Of a DNA stretch of 64,000 nucleotides, positions 54,060-64,000 are shown piece by piece. This DNA is from Diploscapter coronatus (Eukaryota; Nematoda; Chromadorea; Rhabditida; Rhabditidae). The notes under the pieces are model-generated. The model was given only the letters and a program-made list of their open reading frames with translations, was not told where the DNA came from and did not search any database. Numbering within the stretch: the stretch's first letter is position 1; the number at the start of each line of letters is the position of its first letter. The translations under genes were made by a program, and so were the position numbers. The stretch spans positions 47,011,249 through 47,075,248 of the forward strand of contig OZ038423.1 in NCBI GenBank assembly GCA_964036155.1. The letters are read 5' to 3'.

Positions 54060-57000
54060 ATGCCACCCGTGTCGACGCGGCGCGTCTTCGAGGATGATGC
54101 CCGGTTCACGCTGTTCTTCACCCTGACCAGTCCCTTCTCCAACTTTCATTCATGCAACTTCAATGTCTATTTTATCTCTTTAAAAATCCTTAGAATTTTA
54201 ATATTTTTGAAAGACTAATTTCAAGGTTTCTATTTTTTAGTTTTTTAATTACAGATTCTTGAAATTAGAATATTTTTTGTAGAAATTTTTAAAGATTAAA
54301 AGATTATTCTTTGAAGATGAATACTTATTTTAATTTCAGGCCGTCGACATTTTCGGCCCCGATCGCGAGATGCGTATGTTCAACTGCGTCGAGCAGTACT
54401 ATATGTGGGTTCATTTAAAAAATGAAAAATTTATGATTTTTAGTCTCTTTTTCAGCGAAGCACGGAAATAACACCGACTTTCTAGAAACATTCTAACATC
54501 TCTAAAATATAAAACTAAAATGCTAAGAGAATATGTCTAGGTACAATAAGGCGATGAATTGCGGCGACAAAGAATCTGCCGAGCAAATAATGCGTCGATC
54601 CGAGGGACGCGACATGAAGAAAATCGGCAAGGAGCTCAAGAACTTCGATCAGGAGAGGTCGGATTATTTTTTATTTCAGTGAAATAATGATTCTGTTGAA
54701 GGTCGACTTTTTTCTTTAAACTCGTTAAATATTATAAGTTCACCAGTTATTTTTACTCAGAAAATCCACTTGTTTCTATCAGAAATTTGTAGAATACACG
54801 GTTTCTCTTCTTTGAAAATTTGAAGGAAAAAGATAAAAATAGCTCTTTTCAGCTGGGACAAAATCTCTTCCAAAATCATGCACGTGGCATTGACGGCGAA
54901 ATTCTCGCAGAATTGGAAGCTGCGAGAGTGGCTCTTCCTCACGAACGGCACTGAACTCGTTGAGTGCTCCCCGATGGACCAGATTTGGGGAATCGGTTGG
55001 ACTTTATTTATTTATTTATTTATTTTTTTTTAAATCAGCAAGTTTTACCCTCCATCAAGAGTTTTGTGTATCAACTTTCATGAATTGCCCATATAGTATG
55101 CACAGGTCCTTTTATTACCTTGTTTTTTCGTTTATTATTACAGAAGATCTTATGAATTTTCTACCAGCAATTTTTTCTTATCTTTATTAGAAAATGAAAA
55201 GTATTGTATCTTCAGGTCTTTCGATAGACGACCCGGGCGCGACGAACAAGAAGCGTTGGAGAGGAAAGAACAAACTCGGCCGACTTCTGGACCAAGTCAG
55301 AGAGGACTTGTGGGAGTCCGAGTCATTCAGGTTTGTTTTTTATTTTTCAAAGTTTCGAAAAAAAATAAAAAGAAGATTTGACACATTATTAATGCTAAAA
55401 GAAATACTATTTTCTGGGAAAAAGGTAAGGACTACTATAGCTTTTTATAATTCTAAGGAAAAATAATAAAAGTTGTTAAAAATTCAGAGAGGACCGAGAA
55501 AAGGCGGAGACAATTCTTACGGACCTGGATGAGGTGCAACGTCGCTTTGACAAAATCGGCGGTGTGCATCGCAACTACAAACCCGCAAGGAGTAGGAGCT
55601 ACTCGGCTGATGTCAGGTTTGAAAGCGACGATAAAAAATCGGAGATCATAATTTTTTTGAAAATCTCAACTGAAGAACAAATTTCTAAAAGATTTTTTTT
55701 AAATCAGCATATTTGGACTAAGAATTCAAATTTGTAATTTTGCTTCCCCAGAAAGCGACTCCGCATCCCCTCTCTCGACGGGAGAAGCGAGGATGAACCA
55801 GAAAAGAGGCAGAGGAAATCGGACCTGTTCGCCAAAATTGTCGCCCACAAAAGGGAATCCGAAAAGGACAGAAGGAGAAAGGGGCACTCGGACGAGCAAG
55901 AAGAGAACGGAAATATCAGCAAACGGAGGAGGGAAAGGCAAGTTGTTATTTCGAAAACATATTTCTAGGAGACAACTTAGAAAGTTTTTTTTAAATATCA
56001 AATTTAGCTCGAAAAGAATGGAAAAATGTCACTTTTTTAGTGATTTGAATTTTTAAAAATGTAGTTTTAGTAACAATCGCTCTGATTCTCCTGAGAGAAA
56101 GCGCGCCAAGCCGGAAACTCCCAGGAGGGAGAGAGAAAGAGAAAGGGAAGAACCGGAACCTGGCTCCTCGAGGCAAGCCAATTCGGAGAAAGAGGTGGTG
56201 ATTGTTTTAACTTCAGAAAATAAAGCCTACTTTTTTTTTGTTGAGAAAATACTTATCTTTTCAGCAAAAGAATAAATAAATTCGATATTTTCTGAAGGCA
56301 AAATTTGCTAGGTGTCCAAGCATCCCCGAATAGTGTGGGACTCCTCCCGACCCCTCTCTCCATCTCCTTCCCTTCCAAGCGAAACCAACTCGGAGCCGAG
56401 ACCCCGAACGAATGGAAGCGTGCGACCGATTTCTCCAATCTCTTTTTCGATACCCACCGCCACTCGCAGAGCTCCGCCCACCACTGAGATCGCCAGGTAT
56501 AGAATGAATTGAGAACATTAAAATAAACTAAACTCGACGAAAACTTCAAAGAAAGTCAAAAGGAGGAGGACGATCCCTGTAAATATTGACTTCAGCTTAT
56601 AGCCAATCATTTTAATTTTGGATTAACTTGAACCTATTTTGAAACTCTCACAAGCTTATCTAAACCTACACATTTTCACAAATCATATATCTGCTTTCAG
56701 GGAGAGGATCTCTACGTTTTTCCCCTGTATCAGGTTGGCTGCTCTTCATCTTTTCTGGTTTTTGTTTTGCTTTGTTTATTTTTCTTTTCTGAAAATCTAG
56801 CTTTCTTAAAACCCACATATTTTTCTGTATATAGGGATTTTTAATTTGCCAAAAAGGTGGGCGGAGCCAATTTGATCGATTTTCGAATTTGAGCGCTCCG
56901 AAGACGAAGAGGGAGGAGGATCGTCGTCCCAGTTGGCAGGAGATTGCCGGACCAGCACCCGTGCCTCCCCTGCCTCCAACATCGGCAACCACGGGGAACG

Positions 57001-58170
57001 CCAGGTGCAAGGTCGAGGAGCCACCTCCGCCCCCACCGGGTATGCGCAAATTCATTAAATCCAAATACAAGATCGGGACTTATAGAGAGCTTACATTAGG
57101 CCAGATCTAAGATATACACGAGTAGGTGGTTGTGTAGGATCATCATGACGTAATAATGATAAGTCTCAACCAGGTCTAACTGAATTTTAAAGTGAGCCTT
57201 TTCACGAGAAACGATGTTTGATTTCAGAGGAACAAATCCCACCCCCACCCCCTGAAGACATCCCGTCTCCGAAACTGGAAAGGAAGAGAGAACCGAATCT
57301 GGACGAAATTCCTAGGCCTTCTGAAATCGAAACGGCGAGAAGAAAGACCAAGTCAGGTATAGAAACTAGATCTTTTGTTTACAAAGTATTTCATTCGTGG
57401 ATATGAATTAGGCTATTTTGTGAAGTGATTAAAGAATTATTTCTTGGTATTTAAAAAATGGTTTTTTTTTTTTTAGAAAACCTGACCGAAATCCCCCCGC
57501 TCCCGCCCAAAATGGAAAAAGAGGAGAGGAAAAGAAAGAAGGAGAAGAAAAGAGACAAGGAAAGAGGAGAGAAGAAAGACGAAAAGAAAAGAAAGAGAAC
57601 GTATTCTGAAGAGGAGGAAAAGGTATTTTTTAAATTGATTTTTATAAGTTATTTATTGAAAAAGTGTTTTATTAAGAGAATAGAATTTTTAAATTTGGAC
57701 TTAAACAAACGAAAGTCTTTAAAGAAAACTTCTAATAAAGATTCATGTTTCTGAGATTTTTTATTTAGATCAAAAACTTGTTTTTTTTGTATTTTTTAAA
57801 AATAGTTTTTAAATTTTCAGGTGGCGACGATCAAATTGATTCTGGAGAAAAACGAGCGATCGGGCATCGAGGCCAGGGGTCCAGAAGAGAACGAGGTATA
57901 TTTTTTTGATAAAAAAATTCAAAATGATTCTTTTGGAACTTTAATTAAAAAGTACAGGAAATTTTATTTTTCACCTTGAATTTTTAGATAATTTTGAGTA
58001 AAAAATGATTTTTAGAAAGAATTAAATTTCAGTCCCCCAAGTCTAGAACCGTCCCGACTTGTTCAGAGTCGAAGTCCTCAAATTCGATTCCGAACCCGCT
58101 CAAATCCGAAACCGAGCAAACTCAGCCGACCCATAAATTGGCTCGACAGAAGATAGTCTTCGATCTGTGA
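54060..58170 (+). CDS. NADAR-domain protein with long RE- and proline-rich tail
   Basis: NADAR (YbiA/DUF1768) domains act on ADP-ribose-type N-glycosides; some bacterial members reverse guanine ADP-ribosylation. Exon 1 is 54060-54164 ([13 protein letters not shown]). The domain occupies about residues 15-175: [85 protein letters not shown] and [18 protein letters not shown]. These include the conserved EQYYM, MDxxWGxGL and W-x-GxNxLGxLL positions. The remaining 300 or so residues are low complexity: a coiled linker ([20 protein letters not shown]), SR/RE-rich blocks, PPPPPPG and PPPPP runs, Lys/Glu repeats, and a compact end ([12 protein letters not shown]), stop 58168-58170. Junction phases agree throughout. 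The tail resembles nuclear RNA-processing proteins in composition; nuclear location is inference. Confidence 0.88.
55003..55024. repeat. TTTA tetranucleotide microsatellite
   Basis: Five TTTA units just after the donor that follows MDQIWGIG in the NADAR gene. Confidence 0.8.
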
Positions 58171-59258
58171 AGGGAGGTAGGTTTGGAAAACTGGATTTTA
58201 GCCCTGGTCTATTTACAAAAAATTTTTATTAGAAGAGGGGTTTCTATTGTAGGTTTTAGTTTTTTTTTACTTTGAAATTTGGAAATGGTGATTCTTTAAT
58301 TCTGGAAATTTTCTCTCCATGCTCAAGGATACTTGCTAGAAGCCGTCTCTAATACACAATTCTGAATTTTTGAGAATTCTCTTTTCTTCGGGTATTTTGG
58401 AAAGTCCTCCAAGTGTGTCTTCTTTTTTCTTTGGGAATTGTGAAAGTAACTTTTTCTCATTTGATTTCCAAAATTTTCAAGCGACTTTCAAACAACGTCT
58501 TTAGCCAGAGCAAGCGGGTAAAAACAGGCCAAAATGCTAATTTCAGAATGGAAATCAAAGGTTTTTTGTGCTGAAACCGCTAATATTTTTTATTTATCAT
58601 TTGTTTATTCCAACTTTGTCATCATCTCGATTGTTATTGTTGTTTCTCCTTGAATAAATTTATTTTTTCGGTTTTTCAGGAAAAAATGCAGATTTGTTCT
58701 GGTCAAATCAATATTTAGATTTTTGCTACGTGTTTACGCGCAATTACGGTGTATTTTGTTGGTCTATTCTGGTTTCTTTGTTAATTTTCACTTTTTCGCA
58801 ACCAACAATGGAATTTATAGCGCACGTGTCTTTTTCGCCTTCTCTCCATGAGATGCGTAGTCTATCTTGGCGCCTTTTCTCTTTGCTACCAAAAACTACA
58901 GCAGCGCTTTATTTATGATGGCGAAACTTACTAAAGCAATTGCATCAAACTTCATTACTCATTAGCGAAAATTGTTTTGAAATGCTTGGCTAACTTTATT
59001 TAATTTATTTTTTGGCAAAAATCGATAGAATTCTAATTTTTTCACCAATTGGTGCAACTTCAAATGAGTTTCATTTTTCTGCCGAAGCCTCAAAACTCGC
59101 CACTAGACCTTTATGTATTATTTTTTTGTCTATAGGAAATCTTACCACTCTACAGACGATTATAAAAATATTCTTAAATGACGTCTTCTAAATCAGCTCT
59201 ATTTTATGAAAAGAACCGTAATTTGAATTAATGCCGTTGTTTTTGATTCAGAGAATAT
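58171..59258. other. NADAR 3' UTR and intergenic spacer
   Basis: Contains the NADAR poly(A) signal and no supported exon. The acyltransferase ATG at 59259 follows a TTTTTGATTCAG acceptor (59240-59251), consistent with trans-splicing or a 5' UTR intron. The 1.1-kb gap argues against a standard operon. Confidence 0.5.
58653..58658 (+). terminator. AATAAA polyadenylation signal, NADAR gene
   Basis: Hexamer in TGAATAAATTTATTTTTT, about 480 nt after the stop; the first good match on the + strand downstream. Confidence 0.45.
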
Positions 59259-61068
59259 ATGTGCGACGAACAGACTCGTCAATTGCTGGAACTGGCCAAA
59301 GAGCACAATCGGCCGCCTGGTTCAAGATTGGTTTTGAAGCAGGGCACCTGGTTCGACAAGCTATGCTGGATCATTCAGATTCCGCTGAGGTTTTTCTTAA
59401 TTTTTTTCCTTTAAATTAGCATAAATTCGAAAGTTCTACGATAGCTTTGGGTTTATTGAGGATAGTGGGGTTTTGGATAGACAATGAATGCAAGATGTTA
59501 TTGGTAAAAGTTACAGTAACCTTGAAGGATCCGAGTAATGTGTGCAAATTTCAGAGCCGCTATGTGCTTCTCGGTGATATTCATCTTCTTCATGACCTAT
59601 TTCGGGTTCATTCTGCCGGTTTCGTGGGCGAAGCATCTTTGGTGGGTCGAGAAATTTCTAGCAAGTCTAATTTTTAAGTACTCGTTTCAGGCCTCGTCTC
59701 TATTGGTTCCTGGAGGGCAAGCTCTATCGGTGGCTGCAAGCGTTCATTGGATATTGGGGATATACTGCGGGATACGATATCTACGAATACGGAGACGACA
59801 TCACGACGTACTATCGGGACGAGAGGGTTCTGGTCGTGTGCAACCATCAAAGGTTACTAGTTTCCAACCTCGATTTTTGTATTTTAAAATTCAGCACCGC
59901 AGACGTGCCGGTCCTCTTTTCCGTGTTGCAGAGCAAAGGCGTCGCTGCGAGAAAGGTAGGAAGATGTTTTTAAAAAATCAATAACACATAAAGCATTCAC
60001 CTTTGAAGTATCAAATTTCAACGTCAAAGAAAAAGAAAGGAAGGAGGAGAATCGAATAAAAGGACGATGTTTCGACCTTTTCGTTATTTATATGCTCTTT
60101 TCCAAAAGATAAAAGTTGAGAATATAAAAACTAATAAATTTGATCAAAAGTAAAAGCATAAACTGAATAAAAGATTAGAATATTTTTGCAGTGTCTCTGG
60201 TTGATGGACGTAATGTTCCGTTGGACTCCGTTTGGAATTATCGGCAACAGCCACGGCGACTACTTCATCCAGCAGGGAAAAGCCACTAGAGAGAAGCAGC
60301 TCGATTTGTAAGGATTTTTGTACTAATTTAAAGCTATTTTTATTTGAATCCTTAAATTTTTTCTTTCAATTTAGTTTTTGAACTTTTATTTGGGCTCGTT
60401 ATGTTCAGGAAAACTCCAAATGTCAAAACTTTGAATTTGAATTAAGTTCTTAATTAAAGAATGGACAAAATAATGCAAAGTTGAAATTTTTAATCTGATG
60501 AATATGGATTGTTTTGTTTTGTTTTTTTTTTTTTAAATTCATTTTTTCCAGGCTGAAATCCCACCTCCGCAATGTGTTCTGGGACCGAGACCGAAGATGG
60601 GTGATCCTGTTTCCGGAGGGAGGATTCTACTACAAACGGGTCGAGAGTAGTCAGAGGTGAAATTGTTTTTTAAATTAAAAAAAATTGTTTTTTTCAGATA
60701 CGGAAAACAAAACGGCTTCCCGCACTTGCTGTACACAACTCTGCCAAGAACCGGGGCAGTCAAGGCTATTTTGGAGGAGGTATTTGGAGCTTGTGAAAGC
60801 AAAACATGCAAATTTTCAGATCGGCCCCCGGGGCGACGATGACGAATATTCGAGGCGGGAAAGATCTTCGAGCAAGCTGAAACTCCTCAAGGACACCGTT
60901 GAAGCCATCAGGGAGAAGAAATATGTCAAGGGTCGGTTTTTTAAATTTTTTATTTCTCAAACATTATTAGGTTCTTTGATTAAAACCGAAAAAAATCGGA
61001 AAAGTACAATCAGTTTTCAAGTGAGATCACATAAAATCGTGACTGGATATCAAACATCTGAAAAATAA
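59259..61068 (+). CDS. LPGAT1-like lysophospholipid acyltransferase, C-terminally short
   Basis: Membrane O-acyltransferase of the PlsC/AGPAT superfamily, most like LPGAT1 and the C. elegans acl-8/acl-9/acl-10 group. Exon 1 is 59259-59389 (MCDEQTRQLLELAKEH...IIQIPL); the alternative ATG at 59231 is in the wrong frame. Transmembrane region: CFSVIFIFFMTYFGFILPVSW. Catalytic motif I is NHQSTAD (HX4D), split by an intron. Next come LWLMDVMFRWTPFGIIGNSH, GDYFIQQGKATREKQLDLL and motif III ILFPEGGFYYKRVESSQRYG, then TLPRTGAVKAILEE. The last exon reads IGPRGDDDEYSRRERSSSKL...EAIREKKYVK, then about 40 non-conserved residues to a stop at 61066-61068. Family members normally continue for about 100 more residues (a V-T-I-x-YP block and a C-terminal membrane span), and no such exon was found before the convergent DGAT2 gene. 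Confidence 0.82.
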
Positions 61069-61275
61069 GGAAATTCTGCAAAACTACCAGTAATTCGCTA
61101 TGGGGAAATCTCTAATAAGTAGGCTTAAACCGCCTCGCAACTTTGCAATTTTGAAAATTTTTGCAAAAATACGACAGCTTTGGATTCTGATACTCTGTAC
61201 CTTGATAATAGAGATTTTCACTAGATGAGATTATTTTGAGCAAAAAATGATAAATAGAAAATAAAAATAAAATGG

Positions 61276-62980
61276 CTATTGAATAACAAGTTGAACATTA
61301 GGTGAAACACCATACAGGGTTTTATGGGTCTCGAAAAGGTTCTGTAATTTAGTCATGTAAAGGGCATGTAGTTCGTTGATCTAAAATTTCGGATTTTGGA
61401 GGGGATTTTCTAGACTTTTTAAATCAAAATTCATTTTCTTTACATTTTTCAGCAAAAAATTGAAACAATAGACTAAGCTTGAGTTTGATCAAATTTCTCA
61501 TTTATATTTTTCAAAGTATAGCTGATTTTCGACTTTTCCTGTAACTTTTTCTTGAAAAATGTACAGAAAATGAATTTTCCTAAATTAAATATTTTTAAAT
61601 CCCACCTGCTGATCTGTGGGCATTTCTGTTTTCTCGACTGAAATTGGCTCTCCGAGTACCGTGTTCACCGATTTCCTATAAGGCAACATGCCGAAAGTGT
61701 ACTGGAAAACGCCCCTTCCGTGAAAAGCGGGCGGCGAAAATCCGAGGATGTTTTTGAGGAAGGTTTGGACGGTACGGATAGTTGAACCTTTCGGGTTGTC
61801 AACCTAGAAGAATTTGTATTGAGAAATAGCATCTTTTCATGAAAGTTTTGCAATTTTTAAAAGAAAAGACAATTTAAAAATATCTATGCTAAGTTAAAAA
61901 CCTAACCTGGACAAACAAGTCGTTCTCCCCGAAAGAATAGCAGGGCACCAAGTCAGCCCCGGTTTGCAGAGCCATTTTGATGAACCCTTTCCTCTTTTTC
62001 AAAGTCAAAATGTGGTGACCTGGATGAGCATCCAAGGCCTCTTCTGCACCACCAACCACGATCACGCAGGCTTTACCCTGAAAGATTTCGCAATTTTGGA
62101 AAATATTATAATTTTTAGAGATTATACTAATTTTTTGGGCAAGGATGATATTTTTAGTTAACAAGGCCTTGCCCTGAAAATTTACAAATGATGGTTTTTT
62201 GTTTTAATTTGATTGAAAAAGTGGTCTATTTTTAAAATATTTTTCCGTGAACCTAACTTACCTTATCTTTGTGAGTAAGCATGTACCGGATACTTTCCCT
62301 AGAACAGTCGACCATGCCATGCAAAAGACCCCATTCTCTTCTAAACGGAGTCCAAAATTGACCCACCTACAATAGTAGCATTTGGTAACTTTATGGCGAC
62401 ACAATGATAACTTACCAAAGTGCAAAGGTGGAAGCTGATGCTTGGGAACTTCTCCATGATTCCAGTACCATTGGTACCAAAATTAACAAAAGCCGCAGTG
62501 GAGATTATGCCGTGCGGATGGTAACCAATTAGGTAGTTCTGAATCATTTTGGTAAAAATGAGGATTTTTCGCAGCTTTGGCACCTTTTCTGGGTTAAAAT
62601 CAGCGGTTTTGTGTAGATTCACCGGAAAATAATTAGCGTACCAGGAGTGGATTTTCTGGCGCATGAACCTAAGAAAAATGGTAAGGGACACTATTATTAA
62701 GACTTTTTTGGTTACCATTCGGACCTGTAAGCACCTCTTTTAGGAGCGTTCCAATCATACCACATCCATAAGAAATAAGCCAAAATTATTGGGTAGTAAG
62801 AGGAAAATAGCTAAAATTGAGTTTAAGTTGGAAAAATAGCATAACACTTACGATATACAAGGGAATTACGAGGGTGAAGATAGGTAGAATGAATGTGATG
62901 AAGAAAAAGTGAAGGGCACCCAAAGTTTGTAGTCGCCGGTCCAGAGGTATACTGATAGGGGCAAACTCTATCCCGAACAT
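61276..62980 (-). CDS. Diacylglycerol/monoacylglycerol acyltransferase, DGAT2 family
   Basis: ER enzyme making triacylglycerol (or acylating related alcohols). Seven exons, all with consistent phase: 62980-62852, 62810-62716, 62668-62416, 62366-62262, 62077-61907, 61803-61606 and 61380-61276 (TAG). Product about 350 residues, the usual family length. Two hydrophobic helices near the N-terminus ([20 protein letters not shown] and [17 protein letters not shown]). Signature YHPHG in [20 protein letters not shown]; further [71 protein letters not shown] and a C-terminal [18 protein letters not shown]. The start codon follows TATTTTAG, consistent with trans-splicing. Nematodes carry several paralogs, so no specific symbol is assigned. 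Confidence 0.93.
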
Positions 62981-63827
62981 GCTCTAAAATAGAAAAATTT
63001 AAAAAAAAAAAATCGTTTTTTCTAACAATAAATAGATCAAAGTGATCAAAACTTCTCGAAAATAGGTGGTTTTTAGTGTTAATTAGCATCGATTTTAGAG
63101 ATTTTAAGGTCAGGGGTATACAGAGTGGTCTAATTTTAGGGGATATGATTGAGAATAGGATTGGAAAAATGGATTGGATATTTTTAAATGTCAGATTTTT
63201 TCCAATTTGAGAAAATAGGATGATTTTTTTGGTGGGAGTGAGGGGTTTTGCCATAAGATTGGCGGAATGACATTGAAAGTTGATTTATTGTGGGATAAAA
63301 ATCGTCGGGGAAAATGATTTGATCTCTCGACAAGTCACACTATTTCTCAATTCTTTTGATTATTTTCTCGAAATTTTTATAGGGAGTGAACAAATAAGGA
63401 GGATAGTAAGTTTTACTAGAAATTTAGAAATCTTAATTGAAAACTCTAAAACTTAGACTTAAAACTGACACTTTTTACAAGTTTGGAAGGGAACAAATAG
63501 GATAAGCTTTTAAGAAATTGGGTTGCTAGGGGATGGAATTTTAATTAGGATTTAGGCGATTTTGAAGTCACATGTTAAAGTTCGGGAAGGTAAAACCGTC
63601 TGGTATACATACATATATATAGGTTATTTTTCCAACAAGGTCGAGATTTTATCAATGAGTGAACGCAAGATCTCTCGTCATAACAAGAGAACGCGCTAAT
63701 TTGTTGAATCAAACGAGTTCGATTCTGTTTTTCTTTCAGTCTCTTAGAAACTCTTTATATTTTCCATTTCTTTTAAGAAATGGATTCGTTTGGAAAATAG
63801 GAAAACCTACATGGGAATGAAAATAGC

Positions 63828-63858
<31 letters not shown>

Positions 63859-64000
63859 TAGCATAAGAGAACATTTTTAGAGCTATCAGAACGTAAAATA
63901 TCCAAATTATTCGAACTTTTGATATCCGCATTGCCATAGAAAAAAATCCTCCTATGATAAATTAATAAAATTGGGGAAAAATCTCAAAGGTTTATGAAAA
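62981..64000. other. Upstream region of the DGAT2-family gene
   Basis: No supported gene. The 143-codon minus-strand open frame at 62823-63254 is an extension of the first DGAT2 exon in another frame plus AT-rich upstream DNA. Includes an ATT microsatellite at 63828-63856. Confidence 0.5.
63828..63856. repeat. ATT trinucleotide microsatellite
   Basis: About nine near-perfect ATT units in the DGAT2 upstream region. Confidence 0.85.

Noticed and set aside
59231..59419. Start at ATG 59231 for the acyltransferase
   Set aside because: Its frame does not continue into the next exon; the ATG at 59259 in another frame gives an exon whose phase fits the donor at 59390.
62823..63254. 143-codon minus-strand open frame overlapping DGAT2 exon 1
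   Set aside because: The true frame starting at 62980 encodes the family N-terminus and joins exon 2 in phase.
1..64000. CRISPR arrays, rRNA genes, SL RNA genes, bacterial operons
   Set aside because: No direct-repeat arrays, no rRNA or SL-like sequence, and exon-intron structure throughout shows animal nuclear DNA.

Overview
This is a window of animal nuclear genome, most likely from a rhabditid (clade V) nematode. Genes are split into many short exons. Most introns are 43-60 nt, with GTAAGT-like donors and TTTTCAG acceptors. Several start codons lie directly behind a splice acceptor, as expected for SL trans-splicing. The best-matching protein families (a D2-like dopamine receptor with a huge third loop, ET-module-like Cys repeats, GH19 chitinase) are typical of nematodes. 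Species cannot be named from sequence alone.

Layout, left to right. 1-5.3 kb: possible 3' exons of an unidentified gene at the very edge, then gene-poor AT-rich DNA. 5.3-14.2 kb (+): a dopamine D2-like receptor gene, closest in memory to C. elegans dop-2. 15.1-40.2 kb: the dominant structure, a large inverted duplication. The left arm is 15081-22858 and the right arm 31238-40239. Each arm carries one giant Cys-rich surface-protein gene (left on -, right on +, 5' ends facing each other). The 8.4-kb spacer holds an essential-looking ribosome-biogenesis gene (CEBPZ/Noc1/Mak21, +) and a two-exon orphan gene (-). 40.3-42.3 kb (+): a GH19 chitinase-type gene. 42.4-45.4 kb (-): a short protein resembling the C-terminal part of URB1/Npa1. 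45.9-48.0 kb (-): an unrecognised charged protein. 48.8-52.4 kb (-): a membrane-tailed fatty aldehyde dehydrogenase (ALDH3 class). 54.1-58.2 kb (+): a NADAR-domain protein with a long RE/proline-rich tail. 59.3-61.1 kb (+): an LPGAT1-like acyltransferase lacking the expected C-terminus. 61.3-63.0 kb (-): a DGAT2-family acyltransferase, convergent with it.

The two giant genes encode a signal peptide, one degenerate module, sixteen Cys modules alternating between two types (eight A/B pairs), a short Ser/Thr stalk and a hydrophobic GPI-type tail. Both copies look open. Their similarity is patchy: modules 10-11 are identical in protein, while modules 6-7 differ at about 18 positions. This points to gene conversion between the arms. 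The arms differ in the Ser/Thr stalk and in intron 2, where the right arm has about 1.4 kb replacing about 0.25 kb.

Two other themes recur. One is lipid metabolism at the right end (ALDH3, LPGAT1-like, DGAT2-like). The other is ribosome biogenesis (CEBPZ, URB1-like). Smaller signals include two MITE-like foldbacks, a GC-rich foldback, four GC-AG introns, and a GH19 intron whose expected acceptor reads TTTTCAT instead of TTTTCAG. I saw no CRISPR array, rRNA, or convincing tRNA gene.
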